Shown: positions 23,847 to 36,806 of the stretch, piece after piece
Layout of the letters: each line of letters begins with the position of its first letter
How positions within the stretch are numbered: position 1 is the first letter of the stretch
Source of the DNA: Demequina aestuarii
GTDB taxonomy: Bacteria > Actinomycetota > Actinomycetes > Actinomycetales > Demequinaceae
Assembly (NCBI RefSeq): GCF_000975095.1
Contig: NZ_BBRD01000001.1
Location: forward strand, 1,507,467 to 1,571,466
Direction: 5' to 3'
Length of the DNA stretch: 64,000 nt
The notes under the pieces: generated by a model
What the model was told of the DNA's origin: nothing
Databases searched by the model: none
What the model saw: only the letters and a program-made list of their open reading frames with translations
Translations under genes and position numbers: made by a program

Positions 23847-24974
23847 CTAGGTCAGCGACACCTCTCGCACCTCGGTGCTGAACTCCGCCAGCGCATCGGC
23901 CTCAGGCTGCTCGCACAGCCCAGGGAACGTGGGCACCGCGATGTGTCCGTCCTCGATGACGTACGGCGTCGTGAGGTCACGGGCGTAGAAGCGCGATGAT
24001 GCCGAGATGTCACCCGGGAGCGTGAAGCCGGGAAGTCCGGCAAGGGCCGCGTTGGCACCGCGCGCCAGGCCGGTCTCCAGCATGCCCCCGCACCACACCG
24101 CGACGCCCGATGCGCGCGCGACGTCGTGGATGCGCCGCGCCTCGAGGTAGCCGCCCACGCGAGACGGCTTGATGTTGATGACGGCGGCGGCCCCTAGGTG
24201 GATCGCGTCGGCCGCCGATGCTGCGGACACGACCGACTCGTCGAGGCACATCGGCGTGGCCATGGCGCGGGCGAGCTCGGCGTGCTGACGGAGGTCGTCC
24301 TCCGCAAGGGGCTGCTCGATGAGCAGCAGGTCGAACTCGTCGAGGCGTCGCAGGTGGGCGGCGTCCACCAGCGTGTACGCGGCGTTGGCATCGACCTGCA
24401 GCGCCACGTCCGGGTGCGCCTCGCGCACCGCTCGCACGGGTTCGACGTCCCACCCTGGCTGGATCTTGAGCTTGATGCGCTGGTAGCCCTCGTCCAGGTA
24501 CCCCGCCACAGCATCGAGAAGCGCAGGGATCGAGTCTTGGATCCCCACCGAGACGCCGGACGGGACCCTGGCACGGGTCACGCCCAGGTACGTCGCGAAG
24601 CTGGCGCCGGCCGCCTTCAGCTGCGCGTCGAGGATCGCGGCCTCGATCGCCGCCTTGGCCATCCGGTGCCCGACCACGGGCTCGACCAGCTCGCCGACGG
24701 TCTCCGCCGTCAGGACGGCATCCGCAGAGGCCGTCGCGAGGCGCGGAAGGAGGAACCTCTCCATGACGTCCGCGGCCCCCGCCGCGTACTCATCCGAGTA
24801 CACCGGCTCGGCGAGAGCACCGCACTCACCCCACCCGGTGACCTCGCGTCCCTCCACCCGGGCGGACACCTCGACGGTGAGCACAGTGCGTGCAGTCTGA
24901 GTCGAGAACGACGTCGTGAAGGGCGTGACGAGCGGGATGCGCAGGGTGCGCAGGGTCACGTGATCGATCTGCAT
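23847..24974 (-). CDS. N-succinylamino acid racemase / o-succinylbenzoate synthase family (enolase superfamily)
   Basis: The 375-residue product is an enolase-superfamily member of the MLE subgroup. It has the catalytic KxK lysine motif KLKIQPG at about residues 163-169, metal ligands in QVDANAAY, LLIEQPL and LDESV, and the second catalytic Lys in NIKPSRVGG. This family contains both menaquinone o-succinylbenzoate synthases and N-succinylamino acid racemases. The genomic context, downstream of a GNAT acyltransferase and an M20 amidohydrolase and far from any visible men gene, favours the racemase. The ATG overlaps the GNAT stop (TGATG). Confidence 0.85.
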   Translation of the reverse strand: MQIDHVTLRTLRIPLVTPFTTSFSTQTARTVLTVEVSARVEGREVTGWGECGALAEPVYSDEYAAGAADVMERFLLPRLATASADAVLTAETVGELVEPVVGHRMAKAAIEAAILDAQLKAAGASFATYLGVTRARVPSGVSVGIQDSIPALLDAVAGYLDEGYQRIKLKIQPGWDVEPVRAVREAHPDVALQVDANAAYTLVDAAHLRRLDEFDLLLIEQPLAEDDLRQHAELARAMATPMCLDESVVSAASAADAIHLGAAAVINIKPSRVGGYLEARRIHDVARASGVAVWCGGMLETGLARGANAALAGLPGFTLPGDISASSRFYARDLTTPYVIEDGHIAVPTFPGLCEQPEADALAEFSTEVREVSLT

Positions 24975-25855
24975 CAGCGGGTCTCCAAGAGGTAGCGGTG
25001 GTCGTGGAAGCCGGCGACGCGACGGCCGCTCTGAATCATGGGGGCGAGCGCGCCGCGGACGGAGCCGCGCCACTGGGCGGCGGCCTGAGGATCGGTGCGG
25101 CGCAGCGCCTCCACATCGGGCGGAACGGCCACCGAGAGCAAGCGCGCGGTGGGATCGGGCACGTGAGGATGAGGACGGCCATCGTCGGTGGTCGTCAGCA
25201 GCGCCGATGCCTCGAGGTCGCGGTCGGTGGAGTGCTCCGCTGATTCGGGGGACGAGGGGCCGGGCAGGTCCCGGTCGAGCGGCCAGCTCGCGAGCAGCCG
25301 GTCGCTCCCCTGCCCCGCGTTGACGCCGTCGCTCATCTCGCCGTAGAAGTCCACCAGGTACTCCTCGATCTCGACGCCCAGGCGGTTGAGGTTGAACGCC
25401 GCGTTGCGCGACACCAAGGGGTCGAACGTCCACGTGACCCGGGTCAGGCCGCGTTCCAGGCACCACGCGCGCTGATGCAGCTTGAGCGCCATCCCGACGC
25501 CACGACGGCCGGTGCCCGGCTCGACCCCGGTGACGTGAGAGTGGAGTGCGACGCCCAACGGGATCGAGAAGTAACCCACGCATACCCCACGGAGCCGGTC
25601 ACCCTCGAACGCCCCGACGACGTAGGCGCCGGCATGCGAGAGCGCCACCATCAGCGGCGGCTCGACGGCGGCGGTGCCCCAGATCGACTCCAGCAGACGT
25701 GCAGCCTCCCCCACTTCCGCGGTCGCGAGTGGACGGACCGTGACGCCGGCGCGTTCGGTCGCCGCGCGGGCATCCTCAGCGGCACGAGGCAACCAGTCGC
25801 GCGTCGCAGCAGACTGCCCCGGGACGGCCGATGCGCTGGCGGGGTCCGGGGTCAC
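24974..25855 (-). CDS. GNAT family acyltransferase, probable D-amino acid N-succinyltransferase
   Basis: The 293-residue product is an acetyltransferase-fold protein of the large predicted GNAT group (COG3375-like). The CoA-binding region is visible as VEPGTGRRGVGMALKLHQRAW at about residues 109-129 and is followed by the TWTFDPLVSRNAAFNLNRLG segment characteristic of this subgroup. In Geobacillus a relative succinylates D-amino acids in an operon with a racemase and a desuccinylase. Here it is stop-start coupled to both neighbours. The succinyl-donor role is inferred from that context. Confidence 0.75.
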   Translation of the reverse strand: MTPDPASASAVPGQSAATRDWLPRAAEDARAATERAGVTVRPLATAEVGEAARLLESIWGTAAVEPPLMVALSHAGAYVVGAFEGDRLRGVCVGYFSIPLGVALHSHVTGVEPGTGRRGVGMALKLHQRAWCLERGLTRVTWTFDPLVSRNAAFNLNRLGVEIEEYLVDFYGEMSDGVNAGQGSDRLLASWPLDRDLPGPSSPESAEHSTDRDLEASALLTTTDDGRPHPHVPDPTARLLSVAVPPDVEALRRTDPQAAAQWRGSVRGALAPMIQSGRRVAGFHDHRYLLETR

Positions 25856-27021
25856 GGCGTGCCTGCGTCGGGGCGTGGACTGGCGAGGACGTCGTGCACG
25901 AGCAGCGCCAGCAGAGCGGTCCGGTGCGGCACGTGCGCGACCTCGACGTGTTCGTCGACCGCGTGGGCGCCGCCACCGACGCCGCCGAGACCGTCAAGGG
26001 TGGGGACGCCGAGTCCCGCGGTGAGGTTGCCGTCGGAGGCACCGCCGACCGAGCACTGCCGCAGGTCGTCGATACCCGCTGCCGTCGCGAGCGCCTGTGC
26101 TCGGGAGAACAGGCCTTCGGCGAGCGCCAGCTCGAGCGGCGGCCGATTGATCCCGCCATCCACGGTCAGCCGGGCGCCATCGAGGACCGGCGCGAGCGCG
26201 TGGATCTCCGCGTCGACGCGGTGCTGCTCCGCAGCGGTCGCGGCGCGCACGTCGACGTCGACGCGTGCCTGAGCCGGCACGGTGTTGACGGTGGTCCCGA
26301 TGCTTCCGCGGGTCGGGGTGACGGTGGTGGAGCCGGCGGCGATGGCGGCGATCGCGGGGAGCTGGTGGGCGAGCTCGAGGCCCGCGTTGACGCCGCGTTC
26401 GGGGTCGAGGCCCGCGTGCGCGGCGCGGCCGTGGGCCGTCACCGTGTACAGCGAGACGCCCTTGCGCTCGGTCTTCAGCGCGCCGCCTGGGCCGGACGCC
26501 TCCAGCACGAGGACCGCATCGGCCCCGCGAGCCTCGTCCTCCAGGAGCGCGCGCGACGTGGTCGAGCCGACCTCTTCGTCTCCGGTGACCAGAATGGTCA
26601 CCCCAGCGAGCGCATCGGCCCCGTGGACGGTGGCGAGCGACGCGACCGCATGTGCGGCCTGGACGAGGCCGATCGCCATGTCGTAGCAGCCGGGACCAGT
26701 GAGGATGCCGTCGGTGATCCGCGCGGGGTGAGTCGCGAGGGTGCCGTGCGGCCAGACCGTGTCGTGGTGGCCCAGGAGCAACACGCGGGTCGCTTCGCCC
26801 AGCCGCCACCGCAGGTGGGTGACGCCGTCGATGACGATCCGCTCGGGATCGGCGGGCAATCCCGCCGCTGCGAGACGGGCGCCCAGGACCTCCGCGACCA
26901 CGTCCGCGCTGCGGGCGATGGCGGCGTGGTCGTGGGACGGCGACTCGCACTCGATCAGGCGCACCGCGTCAGCGAGCATCGCGGGCAGGCGTGCGTGGGC
27001 GTCGGTCAGCAGGTCGGTCAT
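25852..27021 (-). CDS. M20 family metallo-amidohydrolase, probable N-succinyl-L-amino acid desuccinylase
   Basis: The 389-residue product has the M20 dimetal motifs: LLLGHHDTVWP (about residues 82-92, His-x-Asp), GPGCYDMAIG and the catalytic GDEEVGS (about 144-150), and a dimerisation domain with HAGLDPERGVNAG. Relatives are glutamate carboxypeptidases and N-acyl amino acid hydrolases. It is the first gene of the three-gene cassette and overlaps the GNAT gene by four bases. The ATG at 27021 begins MTDLLTDA; an ATG three codons earlier is possible. Confidence 0.8.
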   Translation of the reverse strand: MTDLLTDAHARLPAMLADAVRLIECESPSHDHAAIARSADVVAEVLGARLAAAGLPADPERIVIDGVTHLRWRLGEATRVLLLGHHDTVWPHGTLATHPARITDGILTGPGCYDMAIGLVQAAHAVASLATVHGADALAGVTILVTGDEEVGSTTSRALLEDEARGADAVLVLEASGPGGALKTERKGVSLYTVTAHGRAAHAGLDPERGVNAGLELAHQLPAIAAIAAGSTTVTPTRGSIGTTVNTVPAQARVDVDVRAATAAEQHRVDAEIHALAPVLDGARLTVDGGINRPPLELALAEGLFSRAQALATAAGIDDLRQCSVGGASDGNLTAGLGVPTLDGLGGVGGGAHAVDEHVEVAHVPHRTALLALLVHDVLASPRPDAGTP

Positions 27022-27124
27022 CGTGCCCATCCTGCCAGAACGACACTCAGCGTCCTCCAGGATCCCGCGACCGTGAGATACCGGCACTGAGCGCGCGCCA
27101 GCGCGCTCAGGCGGGGAACTGGGG

Positions 27125-29790
<2,666 letters not shown>

Positions 29791-29881
29791 ATTCGCTCGT
29801 TTCCTTCACTTCTCGATTGCATGTGTCAGATCCTGCTGGGTGCGCGGCCCCGGGGCGCGCAGGTCGTATCGACGATGCCGC

Positions 29882-30373
29882 CTAGTGGACGGCGCCTGCC
29901 GCTCGGTCGAGGAATCGTCGGGCCAGTCGCAGCCCGCCGTCCGGCTCTCGCGAGATCACCATGAGGGTGTCGTCCCCCGCCACCGTGCCGACGATCTCGG
30001 GGTCGTCGTGGCCGTCGATGGCGCTTGCGAGGTACTGCGCGGCGCCGGACGGGGTACGGATGACTGCCAGGTTCGCCGACCCATCCGCGCTGAACAGCAG
30101 TTCGCCGCACAGGCGGGTGAGCCGCTGGTTCGTGTCCTCGCCTGCGGACATGGTCTCGGCGGTGGCATACACGTGCTGCCCGTCGACGCCGCGCACCTTC
30201 ACGGCGCCCACGTCCACGAGGTCGCGCGACAGCGTCGCCTGCGTCACCGTGATCCCTTGGACCTCGAGACGCACGGCCAGCTCGCCCTGCGAGTGGATGG
30301 GCTCGGCCTCGATCAGGCGCCTGATGAGCGCCTGACGCGCGGCCTTGGTCGCCGGGATGGTGTAGGGAGTCAC
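29882..30373 (-). CDS. argR: Arginine repressor ArgR
   Basis: ArgR is the hexameric arginine-sensing repressor. The 163-residue product has the winged-helix DNA-binding domain ([20 protein letters not shown] then ATLSRDL) and the C-terminal arginine-binding domain with [12 protein letters not shown]. The GTG start overlaps the argF stop (GTGA) and gives the normal family length; a longer upstream frame is not conserved. Location between argF and argG is usual in actinobacteria, and it should bind the ARG box before argC. Confidence 0.95.
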   Translation of the reverse strand: MTPYTIPATKAARQALIRRLIEAEPIHSQGELAVRLEVQGITVTQATLSRDLVDVGAVKVRGVDGQHVYATAETMSAGEDTNQRLTRLCGELLFSADGSANLAVIRTPSGAAQYLASAIDGHDDPEIVGTVAGDDTLMVISREPDGGLRLARRFLDRAAGAVH

Positions 30374-31299
30374 CGGTCTGCCAACCAGCTCAGCAATGCC
30401 TTCTGGGCGTGCAGCCGGTACTCGGCTTCGAGCCACACGAGCGACTGATCTCCATCGATGACCGATGCAGTGATCTCGTGCCCGCGATACGCCGGCAGGC
30501 AGTGCAGCACGTGCGCGCCGGGGGCCGCGAGCTCGAGGGTCCGATCGTTCACCTGGTAGGGCAGGAACACCTCCATGCGCTCGGCCTTCTGCGCCTCGTC
30601 GCCCATCGACACCCACGTGTCGGTCGCGACCACGTCGGCGCCGGTCACGGCGGTGTCGCAGTCGGAGGTCACGGTCACCGAACCGCCGGTGGACGCGGCG
30701 ATCTCCTCGGCACGCGCCACCACCTCGCGGTCGGGAAGGTAGGTGTCGGGGGTGCCGATGCGGACGTGCATGCCGGCCGTCGTGCCGCCAAGGAGGTACG
30801 AGTGGGCCATGTTGTTTGCGCCGTCACCGACATACGCGAGGTCGAGGCCAGCGAGCGCGCCGACTCCCCCTCGTTCGTCCGCGATGGCTGCGAGGTCGGC
30901 GAGGATCTGGCATGGGTGGAACTGGTCCGTGAGCGCGTTCACCACGGGCACGGAGGAGTGCGCCGCCATCTCGTCGATGCGGTCCTGCCCGTACGTGCGC
31001 CACACGATCGCGCTGACCTGGCGCTCGAGGACACGAGCGGTGTCCGCCACGGACTCGCCGCGTCCCATGTGCGAGTTCTGAGCATCGATGACGAGGGGGT
31101 AGCCACCCAGCTCCGCCACTCCCGTGGAGAAGGAGACTCTCGTGCGAGTCGAGTGCTTGTCGAACAGGATGGCGACGGCCTTGGGCCCCACGAACGGCTG
31201 CACCTTGTAGCGGTCGCGGCGCAGTTCGAGGGCGAGCTCGAGCACCTCGCGCTGCTCGGAGGGCGTGAGATCGTCGTCGCGCAGGAAGTGGCGTGCCAT
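30370..31299 (-). CDS. argF: Ornithine carbamoyltransferase
   Basis: Makes citrulline from ornithine and carbamoyl phosphate. The 309-residue product has the carbamoyl-phosphate motif [10 protein letters not shown] at about residues 46-55, the HPCQ loop in [10 protein letters not shown], and the HCLP motif in [10 protein letters not shown]. The ATG ([10 protein letters not shown]) overlaps the argD stop as TGATG; a longer frame beyond it is not conserved. Confidence 0.97.
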   Translation of the reverse strand: MARHFLRDDDLTPSEQREVLELALELRRDRYKVQPFVGPKAVAILFDKHSTRTRVSFSTGVAELGGYPLVIDAQNSHMGRGESVADTARVLERQVSAIVWRTYGQDRIDEMAAHSSVPVVNALTDQFHPCQILADLAAIADERGGVGALAGLDLAYVGDGANNMAHSYLLGGTTAGMHVRIGTPDTYLPDREVVARAEEIAASTGGSVTVTSDCDTAVTGADVVATDTWVSMGDEAQKAERMEVFLPYQVNDRTLELAAPGAHVLHCLPAYRGHEITASVIDGDQSLVWLEAEYRLHAQKALLSWLADR

Positions 31300-32555
31300 C
31301 AGCGGGCCCCTTCCGGGACGAACGGGTGACGCGCGGCGTAGCTCGCGAACCACTCGAGGAACGTGTCTGCCTCGGCGGTGGTGAGGTTCAGCGCCGGCAC
31401 CAGCCGCACCGTGTCCGGTGACGGCGGGTTCACGATGAACCCCGCGGACAGCGCCGCCTGGGCGACATCCGGTGCGACCGGCGCCGCGAGACCGATGCCG
31501 AGCAGGAGCCCCTCGCCGCGCACCTCGACGACGCCGGGAACCGACTCGAGGCGCTCCCTCAGGTACTGCCCCACGGCCTTGGCGTTGGCGAGCAGGTTCT
31601 CGTCCTCGATGGCCTGCAGGGTGGCGAGAGCGGTGGCCGCGCCCATCGGGTTGCCCCCGAACGTGGTGCCGTGCTCGCCCTTGCCCAGCAGCGTGCCGGC
31701 ACGCTCACCGAAAGCCACGACGGCTCCGATGGGGAAGCCGCCGCCGAGTCCCTTCGCCAGCGTCATGACGTCGGGCTGGATCCCGTGCAACTGGTGGGCG
31801 AACCAGGCGCCGGTGCGTGCGATGCCGCATTGGACCTCGTCGAGGATCATGAGCGCGCCCGTGCGGTGCGTGAGACTGCGGATGAGCGCCAGGTACTCGT
31901 GGTCGAGCGGACGGATGCCCGCCTCACCCAGAATGGGCTCCGCGATGATGGCGGCGAGATCGTCCCCCGCGGCGGTGACGGCGGCGCGCAGCGCCTCCGC
32001 GTCGTTCACCGGGACGAACACCACGCCAGCGGGCATGGGAGCGAACTGCTCCCTGATCGCGGGCTTGTGGGTCATCGCGAGCGCGCCCATGGTGCGGCCG
32101 TGGAACCCGCCCTCCAGGGCGATCACGGTGCCACGGCCGGTCTTGCGGGACATCTTGAAGGCGGCCTCGTTGGCCTCCGCACCGGAGTTCGAGAAGAACA
32201 CCCGTGAGCCGGACGGCGCGTGTGCCACGTCGAGAAGGCGTTCGGCGAGGGCGATCTGCGGCTCGGTCGCGAAGAAGTTCGACACGTGAGCGAGAGTGCT
32301 GGCCTGCGCCGTGAGCGCGTTCACCCACGCGGGGTGGCCGTGACCCAGGGCGTTGACGGCGATGCCGCCCAACAGGTCCAGGTACTTGTTGCCGTCCGCG
32401 TCCCAGACGAAACTGCCCTCGCCGCGCACGAGCGCGCGCATCGGCGTTCCGTAGGTGCCCATCAGCGCGTGCTCGTAGCGCTGGGTCTCGACCCGACCCT
32501 TCTCGAGTCCGGCCTCGCCGTGGCTGCTCAGCTGTCCCATGTCGCGTTCGCTCAT
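31299..32555 (-). CDS. argD: Acetylornithine aminotransferase
   Basis: PLP-dependent class III aminotransferase acting on N-acetylglutamate semialdehyde. The 418-residue product has FFSNSGAEANEAAFK, the LILDEVQCGIARTG-type segment (seen as MILDEVQCGIARTG) and the PLP lysine in TLAKGLGGGFPIGA. The ATG at 32555 lies one base past the argB stop. A later ATG (MGQLSS) is possible but less well placed. Confidence 0.96.
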   Translation of the reverse strand: MSERDMGQLSSHGEAGLEKGRVETQRYEHALMGTYGTPMRALVRGEGSFVWDADGNKYLDLLGGIAVNALGHGHPAWVNALTAQASTLAHVSNFFATEPQIALAERLLDVAHAPSGSRVFFSNSGAEANEAAFKMSRKTGRGTVIALEGGFHGRTMGALAMTHKPAIREQFAPMPAGVVFVPVNDAEALRAAVTAAGDDLAAIIAEPILGEAGIRPLDHEYLALIRSLTHRTGALMILDEVQCGIARTGAWFAHQLHGIQPDVMTLAKGLGGGFPIGAVVAFGERAGTLLGKGEHGTTFGGNPMGAATALATLQAIEDENLLANAKAVGQYLRERLESVPGVVEVRGEGLLLGIGLAAPVAPDVAQAALSAGFIVNPPSPDTVRLVPALNLTTAEADTFLEWFASYAARHPFVPEGAR

Positions 32556-32556
32556 G

Positions 32557-33474
32557 TCACGCCCACAGATCCACGTCGTCGGGACGCACCATGGTGCCGA
32601 TTCCGCGCGAGGTGAAGATCTCGGTGAGAATCGAGTGAGGCTCGCGCCCATCGATGATGTGCGCCTGGGGCACGCCGCCGCGCACCGCGCGCAGGCACGC
32701 CTCCATCTTGGGCACCATCCCGGACGCGAGGCTCGGCAGCAGCTTCTCGACGTCGGTGGCGTGGATCCGTCGCACCAGGGAACTCTGATCGGGCCAGTTC
32801 GCGTACAGGCCCTCCACGTCGGTGAGCATGATCAGCTTGCGCGCGCGCAGTGCCACGGCGATGGCCGCCGCCGCGGTGTCGGCGTTCACGTTCAGGACGG
32901 TGGTCGGGTCGTCGATGTCGGGTGCCACGGTGCTGACCACAGGGATCCGTCCCGCGTGGATGATGTCCTCCACCGCGGCCGGGTTGACCTTGACGACGTC
33001 GCCCACCTGGCCCACGTCGACTTGTCTGCCGTCGATGTCGGCGTGGCGACGCTTGGCCTGCAGCAGTCCGGCGTCCTCGCCGGACAGGCCGACGGCCAAC
33101 GGGCCGTGGTCGTTGATGAGGCCCACGAGCTCACGCGACACCGAGCCAGTGAGCACCATACGCACCACATCCATCGCCTCGGGAGTGGTGACGCGCAGCC
33201 CGCCCTTGAACTCCGACTCGATGCCGAGTTTGTTCAGCATCTCGGAGATCTGGGGCCCGCCGCCGTGGACGACGACGGGGTACAGCCCGAGCAGTCGCAG
33301 GTGCACCACGTCCTGGGCGAAGGCCCTCTTGAGGTTCTCGTCGATCATGGCGTTGCCGCCGTACTTGATGACCACGGTCGCGCCCTTGAAGGACTCGATC
33401 CACGGCATGCCGTCGATGAGGACGCCCACCTTCTGCTGGGGCGTGAGGTCGGGGTAATCGATGTCGTGGCTCAT
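32557..33474 (-). CDS. argB: Acetylglutamate kinase
   Basis: Phosphorylates N-acetylglutamate and is usually the arginine-feedback-inhibited enzyme. The 305-residue product has [10 protein letters not shown] at about residues 34-43, [10 protein letters not shown] at about 67-76 and the [12 protein letters not shown] motif. The N-terminal helix present before the kinase core is typical of arginine-sensitive forms. It overlaps argJ by four bases. Confidence 0.96.
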   Translation of the reverse strand: MSHDIDYPDLTPQQKVGVLIDGMPWIESFKGATVVIKYGGNAMIDENLKRAFAQDVVHLRLLGLYPVVVHGGGPQISEMLNKLGIESEFKGGLRVTTPEAMDVVRMVLTGSVSRELVGLINDHGPLAVGLSGEDAGLLQAKRRHADIDGRQVDVGQVGDVVKVNPAAVEDIIHAGRIPVVSTVAPDIDDPTTVLNVNADTAAAAIAVALRARKLIMLTDVEGLYANWPDQSSLVRRIHATDVEKLLPSLASGMVPKMEACLRAVRGGVPQAHIIDGREPHSILTEIFTSRGIGTMVRPDDVDLWA

Positions 33475-34646
33475 GAGGAGTATGCGCTGTTCTCGTGGAC
33501 GTAGTCGTGAGTGAGGTCGTTGGTCCAGACGGTCGCCGATGCGTCGCCTGCGTGCAGGTCGACGTCAACGGTGACTTCGCGGCCAGTCAGATCGACGAGG
33601 TCGCGATCGTCGCCGACACCCGCCGCCCGGCACACCTGGACGCCGTTGATCGAGACGTCGATGAGTGTGGGATCGAAGGGGGCGACGTCCTCGGGCACCG
33701 TGCCTGCGGCAGAGATGACGCGGCCCCAGTTGGGGTCGTTGCCGAAGATCGCGGCCTTGAACAGGTTCGACCGCGTGATGGCGCGCGCGACCTCTTCTGC
33801 GGCGTGCTCGGTGGTGGCACGCGTGACGGTGACCGCGATGTCGTGGCTCGCGCCCTCGGCATCGGCGATCAGCTGGCGGGACAGATCGGCCAGCACCTCG
33901 GTGAGGGCCGCCTCGAACTGGCTCGGGTCCGGGCTCTGATCCGAGGCGCCGCTCGCCATCAGCAGCACGGTGTCGTTGGTGGACATGCAGCCGTCCGAGT
34001 CGACCCGGTTGAGCGTGCGGGCCACGGCCGAGGCGAGCGCGGCCTTCGCTGTCGCAGCATCGATCGCGGCGTCCGTCGTGACGACGCACAGCATCGTCGC
34101 CATGCCGGGCGCCAGCATCCCGGCGCCCTTGGCCATGCCACCGACCGTCCATGCGTCGCGGGTCGCGACAGCGGTCTTGGGGCGGGAGTCCGTGGTCATG
34201 ATGCCTTCGGCCGCGTCGGCGCCACCGTCAGCCGCGAGGCCGGCGATCGCCGCATCGGCACCCGCGAGGAGGGTGTCCATCGGAAGGCGCAGCCCGATCA
34301 GGCCGGTCGAGCAGACGGCGACGTCTCCGGGGCCGACGTCGCGGCCCGTGGCACGGAGCGCCTGGGCGACGTGCTCTGCCGTGCGGTGGGTGTCGGCGAA
34401 CCCTTCGGGCCCGGTGCACGCGTTCGCGCCGCCGGAGTTGAGGATCACGGCATCGGCGCGGCCATCGGAGATGACCTCCCGCGACCACGTCACGGGAGCG
34501 GCCTCGATGCGGTTCGTCGTGAAGACGCCCGCGGCGACCTTGGACGGCCCCTCGTTGACGACGACGGACACGTCCTTGGCACCCGTCGACTTGATTCCGG
34601 CCACGACGCCCGATGCGACGAAGCCCTGTGCAGCGGTGACGCTCAC
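33471..34646 (-). CDS. argJ: Bifunctional ornithine acetyltransferase / N-acetylglutamate synthase
   Basis: Recycles the acetyl group between acetylornithine and glutamate. The 391-residue precursor carries the self-cleavage site in [15 protein letters not shown] (cut before the Thr of ATML), which yields the alpha and beta chains, and ends with VHENSAYSS as in the family. The GTG start overlaps the argC stop (GTGA); the longer frame upstream is antisense noise. Confidence 0.96.
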   Translation of the reverse strand: MSVTAAQGFVASGVVAGIKSTGAKDVSVVVNEGPSKVAAGVFTTNRIEAAPVTWSREVISDGRADAVILNSGGANACTGPEGFADTHRTAEHVAQALRATGRDVGPGDVAVCSTGLIGLRLPMDTLLAGADAAIAGLAADGGADAAEGIMTTDSRPKTAVATRDAWTVGGMAKGAGMLAPGMATMLCVVTTDAAIDAATAKAALASAVARTLNRVDSDGCMSTNDTVLLMASGASDQSPDPSQFEAALTEVLADLSRQLIADAEGASHDIAVTVTRATTEHAAEEVARAITRSNLFKAAIFGNDPNWGRVISAAGTVPEDVAPFDPTLIDVSINGVQVCRAAGVGDDRDLVDLTGREVTVDVDLHAGDASATVWTNDLTHDYVHENSAYSS

Positions 34647-35686
34647 GGTGCCACTCCCCTCAGCTGAAGTCCTGTGGTCTCTGGCCGGCCCAGCGCGACG
34701 TTCATCGACTGCAGCGCCGCGCCGGCCGTGCCCTTCACGAGGTTGTCGATCGCGCTGATCACCACCACGCGTCCGGCCTTCTCGTCGACCGTGACCTGCA
34801 CCAGGCACGTGTTCGCGCCGAGCGTCGCGGCGGTCGTGGGCCACTGGCCCTCGGGAAGCAGGTGCACGAACGGCTCGTCCGCATACGCGGTCTCCCACGC
34901 AGCGCGCACCTCATCGGCAGTGACGCCCTGCGCGAGCGGCGCGGTGACCGTCGCCAGGATGCCGCGCGCCATCGGGACCAGCGTGGGGGTGAAGCTGATG
35001 CGGACGTCCTCACCGCCTGCGGAGCCGAGGTTCTGGACGATCTCCGGGATGTGGCGGTGCACTCCCCCCACGCCGTACGCGGAGGCGGCTCCCAGCCCCT
35101 CCGAAGCGAGCAGGTTCGTGGCGAGCTTCTTGCCCGCGCCCGAGTAGCCGTTGGCCAGCACCGCGACGATGTCCGTCGGATCCACGACGCCTGCGGAGAC
35201 TCCGGGCTGGAGCGCGAGCGTCACCGCGGTCACGTTGCAGCCGGGAACGGCGATGCGTTTCGCACCCGCGAGGGAATCGCGCTGGTGGCCGCTCGCCGTG
35301 ATGAGCTCGGGCATGCCATAGGGCCAGGTGCCGGAGTGCTCGCCGCCGTAGTACTCGGCCCACGCCTCAGCGCTGGCCAGGCGGTGGTCCGCTCCGCAGT
35401 CGATCACGAGCGTCTCAGCGGGCAGTTGAGCCGCGATCTCTCCGGACGCTCCGTGCGGCAGCGCGAGCACGACCACGTCGTGTCCCGCGAGGGTCTCAGG
35501 AGTGGTCTCGACGATGGTGCGATCCGCGAGCGTGCGCAGGTGCGGCTGATGCACTCCCAACAGATCGCCCGCCGAGGAGTGGGCTGTGAGGGAGCCGAAC
35601 TCGACATCGGGATGCTCGCTGAATACGCGCAGCACCTCACCGCCCACATACCCGGACGCGCCGGAGACTGCCACTGAAATTGCCAT
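34643..35686 (-). CDS. argC: N-acetyl-gamma-glutamyl-phosphate reductase
   Basis: NADPH-dependent reductase of arginine synthesis and first gene of the operon. The 347-residue product begins with the Rossmann motif [16 protein letters not shown] and has the catalytic cysteine in [13 protein letters not shown] at about residues 141-153. Two in-frame ATGs occur (35692 and 35686). The second is preferred because the -10 TATAGT ends seven bases upstream, predicting a leaderless message. A very long upstream frame reaching 36565 overlaps a plus-strand gene and is rejected. Confidence 0.95.
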   Translation of the reverse strand: MAISVAVSGASGYVGGEVLRVFSEHPDVEFGSLTAHSSAGDLLGVHQPHLRTLADRTIVETTPETLAGHDVVVLALPHGASGEIAAQLPAETLVIDCGADHRLASAEAWAEYYGGEHSGTWPYGMPELITASGHQRDSLAGAKRIAVPGCNVTAVTLALQPGVSAGVVDPTDIVAVLANGYSGAGKKLATNLLASEGLGAASAYGVGGVHRHIPEIVQNLGSAGGEDVRISFTPTLVPMARGILATVTAPLAQGVTADEVRAAWETAYADEPFVHLLPEGQWPTTAATLGANTCLVQVTVDEKAGRVVVISAIDNLVKGTAGAALQSMNVALGRPETTGLQLRGVAP

Positions 35687-35712
35687 GCGCATAACTATAC
35701 ATGACTCTGAAT
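35687..35712 (-). promoter_or_regulatory. argC promoter with candidate ARG box
   Basis: The -10 TATAGT is at 35694-35699. The overlapping AT-rich stretch reads CGCAT-AACT-ATACA on the plus strand, similar to the TGAAT-WWWW-ATTCA arrangement of ArgR sites, and a TGAATA half-site follows at 35707-35712. This would let ArgR block RNA polymerase directly. The match is imperfect and binding is inferred. Confidence 0.45.
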
Positions 35713-35755
35713 AGTCGCGAGTCGACCCCACCGCGGCCGATGCGAGGATGGGGGC

Positions 35756-36739
35756 ATGAAGGCGATTCAGGCAGATCATCCCGGCGGCCCCGACGCGATG
35801 CGCGTCGTCGACGCTCCGACGCCGGTCCCCGGCAGCGACCAGGTGCTCGTCGACGTCTCCGCGAGCGGCGTCAACTTCATCGACACCTACCAGCGCTCGG
35901 GCGTCTACGACGTCGCGCGTCCGTTCCGGCCGGGCCTCGAAGGCGCCGGGGTGGTCGCCGCCGTGGGAGAGGACGTCGACTGGGCCGCGCCAGGCGACCG
36001 CCTCGCCTGGGCGGGCACCCTCGGCTCGTACGCCGAGCAGGTGGTGCTGTCTCGCCACGACGCCTACCGGGTTCCCGACGGGGTGGGCCTGGACACCGCC
36101 GCGGCGCTCATGCTGCAAGGACTGACCGCGCACTTCTTGAGCGCATCGGCCTTCCCGCTGGGGCCAGGGCATACAGCGCTGGTGCACGCCGGGGCCGGGG
36201 GCGTCGGCCTGCTGCTCACCCAGCTCGCCGCGGCCCGCGGTGCACGGGTGATCACGACCGTGTCGCGCGACGACAAGGAGGAGCTGTCCCGAGCCGCCGG
36301 CGCTTCCGAGGTGGTCCGCTACGAGGCCTTCACCGACATGAGCGAGGAACTGCCGCGAGCAGTGCGCGGCCTCACGGACGGCGCGGGTGTGGACGTCGTG
36401 TACGACGGCGTGGGCGCGGCCACCTTCGATGGCTCCCTCGCGTCGCTGGCGGTGCGCGGCACCCTCGTGCTGTTCGGCGGCGCCTCCGGCCAGGTGCCCC
36501 CGTTCGACCTGCAGCGCCTCAATCACGGCGGGTCGCTCTCCGTGACGCGGCCCTCGATGGTGCACTACCTGCGCACTGACGAGGAGCGCTCCTGGCGGGC
36601 CGGGGACCTATTCTCCGCGGTGGCGGCCGGGGAGCTGGAGGTACGCATCGGCGCCACCTACGCACTCTCCGATGCTCCCGCCGCTCACCGTGTGCTCGAG
36701 GGACGGGGCACCACCGGCAAGGTCCTGCTGCTGCCGTAG
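35756..36739 (+). CDS. NADPH:quinone reductase-like protein (zinc-free MDR family)
   Basis: The 327-residue product belongs to the medium-chain dehydrogenase/reductase superfamily, quinone oxidoreductase branch. It has [12 protein letters not shown] near residue 40, the nucleotide-binding [16 protein letters not shown] at about 142-157, and [15 protein letters not shown] with the usual turn. No zinc-ligand Cys cluster is visible. It is divergent from argC across a 69-base spacer and is probably monocistronic. The physiological substrate is unknown. Confidence 0.87.
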   Translation: MKAIQADHPGGPDAMRVVDAPTPVPGSDQVLVDVSASGVNFIDTYQRSGVYDVARPFRPGLEGAGVVAAVGEDVDWAAPGDRLAWAGTLGSYAEQVVLSRHDAYRVPDGVGLDTAAALMLQGLTAHFLSASAFPLGPGHTALVHAGAGGVGLLLTQLAAARGARVITTVSRDDKEELSRAAGASEVVRYEAFTDMSEELPRAVRGLTDGAGVDVVYDGVGAATFDGSLASLAVRGTLVLFGGASGQVPPFDLQRLNHGGSLSVTRPSMVHYLRTDEERSWRAGDLFSAVAAGELEVRIGATYALSDAPAAHRVLEGRGTTGKVLLLP

Positions 36740-36806
36740 CGGGGGCGACATGCCCGAGACCCCGCCGCGACACACGCCCGTGACATGCACACGGCACAAT
36801 GTGGAC

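Noticed and set aside
34643-36565. argC frame extended to 36565
   Set aside because: The extension is antisense to the quinone reductase gene; the Rossmann motif begins right after 35686, where a -10 element sits.
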